Below, piece by piece: positions 1 through 5,251 of a stretch of 6,011 bases of DNA. Origin of the DNA: Clostridia bacterium (lineage in GTDB: Bacteria > CBDUZB01 > JAGLHV01). The translations under genes were made by a program, and so were the position numbers. A model generated the notes under the pieces. The model searched no databases. It saw only the letters and a list, made by a program, of their open reading frames with translations, and was not told where the DNA came from. Position 1 is the first letter of the stretch, and each line of letters opens with the position of its first letter. The stretch is taken from assembly GCA_030595925.1 (NCBI GenBank), contig JAUVLC010000135.1:1-6011 (forward strand). Reading direction: 5' to 3'.

Positions 1-141
1 ATTTATGGATTGGATTTGTTTGGTGCTTGTTTAGGAGCATTTTTAATCAGTATTTTTATTTTACCTATTTTAGGAATTCCCGGAACTTGTTTTGTTGTAG
101 CCTTATTAAATATAGGGAGTTTACTTTTTCTGATTTTTTAA
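1..141 (+). CDS. C-terminal end of a multipass membrane protein, probably a fused MFS/spermidine synthase-like protein (partial)
   Basis: The reading frame is open from the first base and ends with TAA at 139-141, giving the last 46 residues of a gene that starts outside the window. The segment is strongly hydrophobic and looks like two transmembrane helices separated by a short LGIPG turn (residues 24-28). The start of the fragment, YGLDLFGACLGAF (residues 2-14), resembles the last membrane segments of large proteins that join MFS-like helices to a spermidine synthase-like domain, where a YxxDLxGAxLGA pattern is common. That resemblance is from memory of the family, and the synthase-like domain itself lies outside the window, so the product is tentative. 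The coding status is much surer than the name. No clear intrinsic terminator follows, and 109 bp separate it from tyrS. Confidence 0.6.
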   Translation: MYGLDLFGACLGAFLISIFILPILGIPGTCFVVALLNIGSLLFLIF

Positions 142-175
142 GATAATTATAGTTTGACACTTCTTAAAAAAGCTA

Positions 176-195
176 ATCCTTGCGAAAGCAGGGAT
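176..195. repeat. GAAA-loop palindrome, REP-like
   Basis: Positions 176-183 pair with 188-195 as an 8-bp stem (one G-T wobble) closed by a GAAA tetraloop at 184-187. The core CTTGCGAAAGCAGGG resembles the short intergenic palindromes with a CGAAAG centre that are dispersed in many bacterial genomes. No T tract follows directly, so it does not look like an intrinsic terminator of the upstream gene. It overlaps the -35 region of the proposed tyrS promoter. Whether it is repeated elsewhere in this genome cannot be seen from one window. Confidence 0.5.
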
Positions 196-208
196 AATAT
201 TGTATAAT
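180..208 (+). promoter_or_regulatory. Probable sigma-70-type promoter of tyrS
   Basis: A perfect -10 hexamer TATAAT at 203-208 lies 17 bp downstream of TTGCGA at 180-185 (four of six matches to TTGACA). Transcription would start near 215, leaving a leader of about 36 nt, which is too short for a T-box riboswitch such as many Firmicutes have before aminoacyl-tRNA synthetase genes. A perfect TTGACA also occurs at 154-159 but has no good -10 at the right distance. The -35 sits inside the palindrome at 176-195. Confidence 0.5.
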
Positions 209-250
209 TTTTAAGCATTAAATTTTTACTATAAAAATAGAGGAATAATT

Positions 251-1423
251 ATGAAAAAAACAGAAGAAATATTAAAAAAAATCAGAAAAAATACAGTAGA
301 AATTGTTCCTGAAGAGGAATTAATTAAAAAACTAAACAGGGGAAAACCGTTGAGGATAAAATTCGGAGCAGATCCTACTGCGCCGGATATTCATCTTGGG
401 CATGTGGTAATCTTGCGCAAATTGAGGCAATTTCAGGAATTGGGCCATGAAATTTTGTTTATTATTGGGGATTTTACCGCCCAAATAGGTGACCCCTCGG
501 GGAAGTCCGAAACCAGAAAACCGGTAACTAAAGAAAAGATAATAGAAAACACTAAAACTTATGCGGAGCAAATTTTTAAAATACTGGATAAAAATCGCAC
601 CAAATTAATTCTTAACAGTCAATGGTTTAACAACTGGAGTTTGGAAGATATGATAAAATTATCCGCACATTATACAGTAGCTCAAATGCTGGCACGGGCG
701 GATTTTTCTAAACGCTATAAGCAAAATACCGATATTACCATATTAGAATTCATCTATCCATTACTCCAGGGCTTTGATTCGGTAGAATTAAAAGCGGATA
801 TAGAAATAGGGGGAACAGACCAGAAATTTAATCTTTTAGTCGGCAGGGAATTACAACGTGATTTTGGGCAGGAACCACAGGTAGTAATTACTTTGCCTCT
901 TCTGGAAGGGACTGACGGGGTAAAAAAAATGAGTAAAAGCTTAAATAATTATATAGGAGTTACGGATTTCCCTCAGGATATGTTTGGTAAAATTATGTCT
1001 ATTTCCGATGAGTTAATGTTGAAATATTATCAATTATTGACTGATTTTTCGCTGGAAGAGGTGAAAGAACAGCATCCCCGAAATGCCAAGAGGTCTCTGG
1101 CTAAACATATTGTCTCTTTATTTTATGATGAAAAATTATCTCGTCAGGCAGAAAAAGATTTTGAAAAAATTTTTGTCGGCAAAGAAATACCTGAAAATAT
1201 AGAAGAAATTAAAATAAAAGAAAAAACGATATGGATTGTAAATTTGTTAGTAAAAGCGGATTTGGTTAAGACTAAAAATGAGGCTAAAAGATTGATTAGT
1301 CAGGGAGGAATAAAGATAAATCAGGAAAAAATAACAGATGAAAATCTTGATTTAATAATGGATAAAGAATATATACTCCAGGCAGGAAAACGCAATTTTA
1401 AGAAAATAGTTCCGTTATCATAG
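251..1423 (+). CDS. tyrS: Tyrosyl-tRNA synthetase, KMSKS-type (TyrZ-like clade)
   Basis: This cytoplasmic class I synthetase charges tRNA-Tyr with tyrosine using ATP. The 390-residue protein has the full architecture. The Rossmann-fold catalytic core carries KFGADPTAPDIHLGH (residues 37-51), with HLGH at 48-51 as the HIGH signature. The tyrosine pocket motif YPLLQGFDS is at 169-177 and GGTDQ at 187-191. The second ATP signature KMSKS is at 226-230. An S4-type RNA-binding domain occupies about residues 330-385 (ADLVKTKNEAKRLISQGG at 336-353). A true KMSKS rather than KFGKT places it in the TyrZ-like branch. The ATG at 251 is preceded by AGAGGA at 239-244, 6 nt upstream, and the N-terminus has the usual length for this branch. 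It appears to be transcribed alone from a short leader. The gene looks intact and the assignment is very secure; only the symbol (tyrS or tyrZ) is a matter of convention. Confidence 0.97.
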   Translation: MKKTEEILKKIRKNTVEIVPEEELIKKLNRGKPLRIKFGADPTAPDIHLGHVVILRKLRQFQELGHEILFIIGDFTAQIGDPSGKSETRKPVTKEKIIENTKTYAEQIFKILDKNRTKLILNSQWFNNWSLEDMIKLSAHYTVAQMLARADFSKRYKQNTDITILEFIYPLLQGFDSVELKADIEIGGTDQKFNLLVGRELQRDFGQEPQVVITLPLLEGTDGVKKMSKSLNNYIGVTDFPQDMFGKIMSISDELMLKYYQLLTDFSLEEVKEQHPRNAKRSLAKHIVSLFYDEKLSRQAEKDFEKIFVGKEIPENIEEIKIKEKTIWIVNLLVKADLVKTKNEAKRLISQGGIKINQEKITDENLDLIMDKEYILQAGKRNFKKIVPLS

Positions 1424-1451
1424 GTCATATAATGGCAAATAGCATTAATAA

Positions 1452-1510
1452 TAGTCATAAGTAGTCAGACAATAGTCAAATATCGTTTGTGACTATTTAT
1501 GTATGAGTCA
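1452..1510. repeat. Cluster of AGTCA motifs: three phased direct TAGTCA copies plus an inverted copy
   Basis: TAGTCA occurs at 1452-1457, 1462-1467 and 1473-1478, at 10- and 11-bp steps, which is about one helical turn. The inverse TGACTA follows at 1490-1495 and a further AGTCA at 1506-1510. The third copy and the inverse form an 8-bp perfect inverted repeat (AATAGTCA 1471-1478 with TGACTATT 1490-1497, 11-nt loop). No T tract follows, so it is a poor candidate for the tyrS terminator. It could be a protein-binding array, an RNA hairpin at the tyrS 3' end, or debris of the element beside it. Confidence 0.5.
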
Positions 1511-1708
1511 GGGGTTAAAACGGGGAAAATAAAGGCAAAATATGTTTTTCATTAGACACATAATTTTACAGGTACGCAAAAACAAGCTAAAAACAGGAAA
1601 TTCGCTTTGCTCAGACAATCCCATTTTTTTAACGCTAATTTTCGCTAAAATTTGCTATATCGTTCAAAACATATTTTACCTTAATTTTTTTTGTTTTGAA
1701 ATTTGACT
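1506..1708. repeat. About 200-bp gene-free element with degenerate terminal inverted repeats (MITE-like?)
   Basis: The gap between tyrS and ispF is 357 bp (1424-1780) and I find no credible gene in it. Its centre is bounded by inverted arms. Positions 1526-1548 match the reverse complement of 1666-1688 at 21 of 23 bases, with the last 12 bases (AAAATATGTTTT) perfect. Without gaps the match extends outward, more weakly, to 1506 and 1708 (about 32 of 43). The interior is AT-rich with short related units: TTCGCT at 1601-1606 and 1641-1646, and a small hairpin AATTTT-CGCT-AAAATT at 1637-1652. It has no open frame of note and no obvious target-site duplication. A decayed miniature transposable element or a genome-specific intergenic repeat would both fit; the structure is seen, the nature inferred. 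Confidence 0.5.
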
Positions 1709-1734
1709 TTTGAATTTGGAAATTTAAATATAGG
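1703..1734 (+). promoter_or_regulatory. Possible promoter for ispF-cysS-rlmB (weak)
   Basis: TTGACT at 1703-1708 is a five-of-six -35 match. Downstream lie only imperfect -10 candidates: TTAAAT 1724-1729 with a 15-bp spacer, TAAATA 1725-1730 with 16 bp, or TATAGG 1729-1734 with 20 bp. None combines good sequence with good spacing, but the 357-bp gap after tyrS and the A/T-rich tract make a separate promoter likely. The -35 candidate lies in the outer right arm of the inverted-repeat element. Confidence 0.3.
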
Positions 1735-1780
1735 TTGTAATTAAATGTTTAAGTTACATTAATTACAGGGAGGATAATTT

Positions 1781-2260
1781 ATGCGTGTAGGTATTGGTTA
1801 TGATGTACATAAATTGGTCAAAGGGAGAAAGCTGATTCTTGGTGGAGTAGATATACCTTTCAATCTGGGTCTTGATGGACATTCGGATGCTGATGTTTTA
1901 TTACATGCGATAAGTGATGCTTTATTAGGAGCCTGCGGGAAGGGGGATATAGGTAAATATTTTTCTCCTATGGATAATCAATGGAAAGATATTTCCAGTT
2001 TGCTTTTGTTAAAGGAAGTGTATCTGATTTTGCAGGATGCAGGATATGAAATTAATAATCTGGATGTTGTAATTGTATTGGAAGAGCCTAAAATTTCTTC
2101 TTATACAGAAAAGATGAAAATGAATATTGCTGATGTTCTCCAGATAAAAATAGAGGATATAAATATAAAATCTACTACTACAGAAGGAATAGGTTTTGTA
2201 GGAAAAAAAGAAGGTGCGGCAGCTTACGCTGTAGTAACTATAATAAAAAAACAAATATAA
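1781..2260 (+). CDS. ispF: 2-C-methyl-D-erythritol 2,4-cyclodiphosphate synthase
   Basis: IspF carries out the cyclising step of the MEP pathway for isoprenoid precursors: 4-diphosphocytidyl-methylerythritol 2-phosphate is converted to methylerythritol 2,4-cyclodiphosphate, with release of CMP. The family acts as a soluble homotrimer with one divalent metal per active site. The 159-residue length is typical. The metal ligands D8 and H10 (GYDVHKL, residues 6-12) and H42 (HSDADVLLHA, 34-43) are present. The conserved GDIG is at 55-58, and the C-terminal signature STTTEGIGFVGKKEG is at 131-145. A strong GGGAGG at 1768-1773 lies 7 nt before the ATG. The partner ispD, often adjacent or fused, is not in this window. 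cysS follows after 27 bp, so the two are probably co-transcribed, an arrangement also seen in other bacteria. No defect is visible. Confidence 0.97.
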   Translation: MRVGIGYDVHKLVKGRKLILGGVDIPFNLGLDGHSDADVLLHAISDALLGACGKGDIGKYFSPMDNQWKDISSLLLLKEVYLILQDAGYEINNLDVVIVLEEPKISSYTEKMKMNIADVLQIKIEDINIKSTTTEGIGFVGKKEGAAAYAVVTIIKKQI

Positions 2261-2287
2261 TTTTTAAAAAAAAAGGTACAAAAAAAT

Positions 2288-3844
2288 ATGTCATTAATAA
2301 TTTACAATACCTTAAAAGCGAAAAAGGAAAAATTTTATCCTCTAAATGATAACAAGGTAAATATGTATGTTTGCGGGGTAACCCCTTATGGCCCTGCACA
2401 TTTGGGGCATGCACGTTGTTATGTAACGTTTGATACGGTTAGAAGATATTTGGAGTATAAAGGATACGAAGTAAAGTATATTCAGAACATAACGGATATA
2501 GATGATAAAATTATAAAACAATCTCAGCAAGAAAGTGTTCCGTGGAAAGATGTATCTGAAAAATATTGGCAGGATTATATCGTGGTGATGAATAAATTAA
2601 ATATAAAAGATATGAATTGTTATTCTTCTGTGACAAGTCGTTATCCTCGGGCAACTGAGTATATCGAGGAAATGCAGAAAATTATTCAGGCATTAATTGA
2701 GAAAGGGTTTGCTTATGCAGTAGACGGCAGTGTATATTTTTCAGTAAGAAAATTTAACGGATACGGCCAACTTTCTCACCGTGATTTTGAAGGAATGCGT
2801 TCAGGGGTTAGAATAAAAATAGAAGAGGCAAAGAAAGATCCCCTTGATTTTGTGCTCTGGAAAAAAGCCAAAGAGGGAGAACCTTCCTGGCCTTCACCCT
2901 GGGGGGCAGGTCGTCCGGGTTGGCATATTGAATGTTCAACAATGAGTTTAGAAATCTTCTTAGGAGAAACTCTGGATATTCACGGTGGAGGGGCTGATTT
3001 GATTTTTCCTCACCATGAAAATGAAATTGCTCAATCGGAAGCTTTTACCGGAAAAAAATTTGTAAATTACTGGATGCATAATGGGTTTGTAACTATAAAT
3101 AAAGAAAAAATGTCAAAATCATTGGGGAATGTTTTTAATTTAAAGGATATTTTTGAAAAATATCAAAATCTTTTTAAGTTTTATAATGAGTCACAAATAG
3201 GCCAAATAGTACGCCTCTTTCTGCTTTCTCAACAATATCGTAGTCCTGTTGATTTTTTCGATGATAAATTAGAGCAGGCAAAGAAAAACTGGGAAAAAAT
3301 TTGTTTTGCACTGGAAAATATAGAGCTGGATGATTATAAAAATGCAATTGAGAGAGGACATGTTACCGAGAGTTTAAAACAAGATAAAGAAATAGATAAA
3401 ATTATAAATGAATTTGAACAGGCTATGGATGATGATTTTAATACTGCCCGGGCTTTAGCTGTAGTGCATAAGTTTATAAATCTTATAAACGAAAGAATCG
3501 GTATTGAAGAGTATTTACCCTGGCTAAAATTAGCACGTGAAAAAATGATAGGTTTATTGGATAATATTTTAGGTTTAAAATATATTCCTTCGGGTTTTCA
3601 AAGACAATTAGATAGTGCGAAAATAATTATGGATGAAATAAATGACGAAAAGGTAGGAAAAAATAAGGATTGGCAAAAGGCATATCCGGATATGGAAAAA
3701 ATAATTAAGTATAAAAGAGATAGAGAACAGGCAAGGAAAAATAAAGATTGGCCGGAGTCGGATAGAATACGTAGCGAATTAGAGAAAATTGGTTTTGTGG
3801 TGGAAGATACTCCTCAAGGGACTCGTTTAAGGAGAAAAGGATAA
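2288..3844 (+). CDS. cysS: Cysteinyl-tRNA synthetase
   Basis: This class I synthetase joins cysteine to tRNA-Cys in the cytoplasm. The HIGH signature is HLGH at residues 38-41 (within YGPAHLGHAR) and the KMSKS motif is at 274-278. By comparison with the E. coli enzyme the zinc ligands that select cysteine are C29 (MYVCGVT), C216 (WHIECS), H242 and E246 (PHHENE); all are present. The DALR-like helical domain follows (about 305-430), and the C-terminus ends with EARK-like and DTPQGTRLRR (508-517) segments typical of CysRS. At 518 residues it is longer than the usual roughly 460-480. Visible extras are a lengthening near 292-306, before IVRLFLLSQQYRSP, and an expanded stretch around 435-475. A weak AAGGT at 2273-2277 lies 10 nt before the ATG, so translation may rely on its position behind ispF. 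rlmB starts 4 bp after its stop. The identification is very secure. Confidence 0.97.
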   Translation: MSLIIYNTLKAKKEKFYPLNDNKVNMYVCGVTPYGPAHLGHARCYVTFDTVRRYLEYKGYEVKYIQNITDIDDKIIKQSQQESVPWKDVSEKYWQDYIVVMNKLNIKDMNCYSSVTSRYPRATEYIEEMQKIIQALIEKGFAYAVDGSVYFSVRKFNGYGQLSHRDFEGMRSGVRIKIEEAKKDPLDFVLWKKAKEGEPSWPSPWGAGRPGWHIECSTMSLEIFLGETLDIHGGGADLIFPHHENEIAQSEAFTGKKFVNYWMHNGFVTINKEKMSKSLGNVFNLKDIFEKYQNLFKFYNESQIGQIVRLFLLSQQYRSPVDFFDDKLEQAKKNWEKICFALENIELDDYKNAIERGHVTESLKQDKEIDKIINEFEQAMDDDFNTARALAVVHKFINLINERIGIEEYLPWLKLAREKMIGLLDNILGLKYIPSGFQRQLDSAKIIMDEINDEKVGKNKDWQKAYPDMEKIIKYKRDREQARKNKDWPESDRIRSELEKIGFVVEDTPQGTRLRRKG

Positions 3845-3848
3845 AGGA

Positions 3849-4577
3849 ATGGAAGATATAATATATGGAAGAAATGCAGTTTGGGAGGTTATAAAAGGAG
3901 AATCGCGTCAGATAGAGGAAGTACAAATAGTAAAAGGAACAAGGGGAGATAGAATTAATCAAATTATAGGGATGGCAAAAAATAAAAATATATTTGTTCG
4001 GTATGTAAACAAATATAAATTAAATAAAATAACTAATAATCAAAATCATCAAGGTGTAATTGCTTGTGTTGGAAAAAAAAAACAGATTACTTTGCCGGAA
4101 TTATTAAAGTCTTTAAAACAAAAAAAGCCTTTTTTATGTTTACTTGATCAAGTTTGTGATCCTCATAATGTGGGAGCAATTATTAGAAGTGCTTATCTTT
4201 GCGGGGTAAACGGGATAATTATTCCTGAAAGACAGTCCTGTGGGATAAATTCAACGGTGGTAAAGGTTTCTTCCGGGGCAACGGAATATATTCCCATAGT
4301 TGAGGTTGGTAATTTAGTAAATACAATAGAAAAATTAAAACAAAAAAATATTTGGATAGTCGGAGCTGATGTTTCAGGGGAAGTGTGTTATCAATCAGAT
4401 TTAAATTGTGCTATAGCGTTGGTAATCGGAAGTGAAGGTAAAGGATTGAGAAGGTTGGTAAAAGAATCTTGTGATTTATTGGTTAAAATTCCTACAGTAG
4501 GAGAGATATCTTCTTTTAACGCTTCTTGTTCAGCGGCAATATTGATGTATGAAATAATGCGTCAAAAAAAAGAGTGA
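3849..4577 (+). CDS. rlmB: TrmH/SpoU-family 23S rRNA 2'-O-ribose methyltransferase, RlmB-like
   Basis: RlmB uses S-adenosylmethionine to methylate the 2'-OH of a guanosine in 23S rRNA (G2251 in E. coli). The 242 residues show a small N-terminal substrate-binding domain beginning IIYGRNAVWEVI (4-15), then the knotted SPOUT catalytic domain. Motif 1 is DPHNVGAIIRSA (104-115), with N107 and the conserved arginine R113. Motif 2 is IGSEGKGL (193-200). Motif 3 is IPTVGEISSFNASCSAA (214-230), where SFNAS replaces the more usual SLNVS. The start lies 4 bp after the cysS stop, and its ribosome site AAAAGGA (3835-3841) lies within the end of cysS, which suggests translational coupling. The cysS-rlmB pairing is common; the mini-ribonuclease III gene found between them in many Firmicutes is absent. 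The protein is rich in cysteine (nine residues). Exact target specificity within the TrmH family is inferred from the N-terminal domain and neighbours. Confidence 0.9.
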   Translation: MEDIIYGRNAVWEVIKGESRQIEEVQIVKGTRGDRINQIIGMAKNKNIFVRYVNKYKLNKITNNQNHQGVIACVGKKKQITLPELLKSLKQKKPFLCLLDQVCDPHNVGAIIRSAYLCGVNGIIIPERQSCGINSTVVKVSSGATEYIPIVEVGNLVNTIEKLKQKNIWIVGADVSGEVCYQSDLNCAIALVIGSEGKGLRRLVKESCDLLVKIPTVGEISSFNASCSAAILMYEIMRQKKE

Positions 4578-4588
4578 TATAATAATAT

Positions 4589-4674
4589 AAAAAAAATTAA
4601 AAAGTAAAATTTTTCATTTTTAAAAAAAAGACATTAAAAAGAAACTTGACAAGGATTAGTTTAATAAATATAAT
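4589..4674 (+). promoter_or_regulatory. Consensus sigma-70 promoter with A-tract upstream region for the tRNA-tuf operon
   Basis: TTGACA at 4646-4651 and TATAAT at 4669-4674 are both perfect hexamers, separated by exactly 17 bp. Immediately upstream, 4589-4644 is nearly pure A/T with runs of A at 4589-4596, 4599-4603, 4622-4629 and 4636-4640 and of T at 4610-4614 and 4617-4621. This looks like an UP element and probably curved DNA, as expected before stable-RNA genes. Transcription should start near 4681, about 70 nt before the first tRNA. The strength fits a unit that makes tRNAs and EF-Tu. I see no convincing intrinsic terminator of rlmB in this tract. Confidence 0.85.
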
Positions 4675-4680
4675 GCTATT

Positions 4681-4750
4681 TGTATGTTTTGATGATGGGT
4701 ATCTTTTTTGTGCTTTTCCGGGTTTTAGGTTGTTTTTTAGTTTTTTGTCT
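4681..4750 (+). other. T/G-rich leader of the tRNA-tuf transcript
   Basis: This 70-nt stretch between the inferred transcription start and the first tRNA is strikingly poor in A and C, with T runs at 4704-4709, 4733-4738 and 4741-4746. I find no stable hairpin or open frame. The segment would be removed when the 5' end of the first tRNA is matured by RNase P. Confidence 0.5.
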
Positions 4751-4822
4751 GCCGATGTAGCTCAATGGTAGAGCAATTGATTTGTAATCAATAGGTTGGA
4801 GGTTCGATCCCTCTCATCGGCT
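4751..4822 (+). tRNA. tRNA-Thr (anticodon UGU)
   Basis: The full cloverleaf is visible. The acceptor stem pairs GCCGATG (4751-4757) with CATCGGC (4815-4821). The D arm is GCTC/GAGC (4760-4763, 4771-4774). The anticodon stem ATTGA/TCAAT (4776-4780, 4788-4792) holds the loop TTTGTAA, with anticodon TGT at 4783-4785. The T arm is GGAGG/CCTCT with loop TTCGATC. The discriminator is U at 4822 and CCA is not encoded, so a CCA-adding enzyme is required. It reads ACA and other ACN threonine codons. It is the first tRNA of the operon. Confidence 0.97.
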
Positions 4823-4859
4823 TTTGGAAGAAATTATAATTTTTTGTTTATATATTTAA

Positions 4860-4943
4860 GGGCAGGTGCCGGAGTGGTTAATCGGACTGGGCTGTAAACC
4901 CAGTGGACGTAGTCCTACAGAGGTTCGAATCCTTTCCTGCCCA
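4860..4943 (+). tRNA. tRNA-Tyr (anticodon GUA)
   Basis: This is a class II tRNA of 84 nt. The acceptor stem pairs GGGCAGG (4860-4866) with CCTGCCC (4936-4942), with discriminator A at 4943. The anticodon stem CTGGG/CCCAG (4887-4891, 4899-4903) holds the loop CTGTAAA, with anticodon GTA at 4894-4896. A long variable arm follows (about 4904-4918), as expected for bacterial tRNA-Tyr. The T loop TTCGAAT is standard. CCA is not encoded. It is the substrate of the TyrRS encoded at 251-1423. Confidence 0.97.
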
Positions 4944-5017
4944 TAGATTTAAGTGTTTTATTAATAGTAAATATTTAAATTTTAAATAGAAATAAAAAAG
5001 TGGATAAATTGAATAAT

Positions 5018-5088
5018 GCGGGAGTAGCACAATGGTAGTGCTCTAGCCTTCCAAGCTAGCCACGTGGGTCCGATTCCCATCTCCCGCT
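5018..5088 (+). tRNA. tRNA-Gly (anticodon UCC)
   Basis: The acceptor stem pairs GCGGGAG (5018-5024) with CTCCCGC (5081-5087), with discriminator U at 5088 as in other bacterial tRNA-Gly. The anticodon stem CTAGC/GCTAG (5043-5047, 5055-5059) holds the loop CTTCCAA, with anticodon TCC at 5050-5052. It reads GGA and GGG, the glycine codons that dominate the tuf gene downstream (20 of 23 glycines in the visible part). CCA is not encoded. Confidence 0.97.
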
Positions 5089-5117
5089 TTGGATTTTTTG
5101 TTTTTTTGAGAAGATTT

Positions 5118-5190
5118 GCCCACGTAGCTCAGTTGGTAGAGCACACCCTTGGTAAGGGTGTGGTCAGCGGTTCGATTCCGCTCGTGGGCT
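5118..5190 (+). tRNA. tRNA-Thr (anticodon GGU)
   Basis: The acceptor stem pairs GCCCACG (5118-5124) with CGTGGGC (5183-5189), with discriminator U at 5190. The anticodon stem CACCC/GGGTG (5144-5148, 5156-5160) holds the loop TTGGTAA, with anticodon GGT at 5151-5153. The T arm is AGCGG/CCGCT around TTCGATT. It reads ACC and ACU. CCA is not encoded. It is the last tRNA before tuf, 61 bp upstream of its start codon. Confidence 0.97.
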
Positions 5191-5251
5191 TTTGGTTTAC
5201 TTTGTAAAATTTAAAAAAATTTAATGTAAAAAAAGAAAGGAGTAATAAAAA

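Noticed and set aside
209-250. T-box riboswitch before tyrS
   Set aside because: The inferred leader is about 36 nt, far too short, and no T-box sequence or specifier stem is present.
332-571. Minus-strand open frames opposite tyrS, ispF and cysS
   Set aside because: All are short, have no ribosome-binding site of note or family resemblance, and are fully covered by conserved sense genes.
1490-1510. Terminator of tyrS built from TGACT/AGTCA
   Set aside because: A 5-bp stem with an 11-nt loop followed by GGGG rather than a T run does not look like an intrinsic terminator.
4578-4640. Possible intrinsic terminator after rlmB, from the A and T runs
   Set aside because: The possible pairings are A-T only with mismatches and would be very weak; the tract is better explained as the A/T-rich upstream part of the tRNA promoter.
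4711-4719. boxA-like antitermination site (TGCTTTTCC) in the tRNA-tuf leader
   Set aside because: Only six of nine positions match the boxA core TGCTCTTTA and the leader is so T-rich that such a match is expected by chance.
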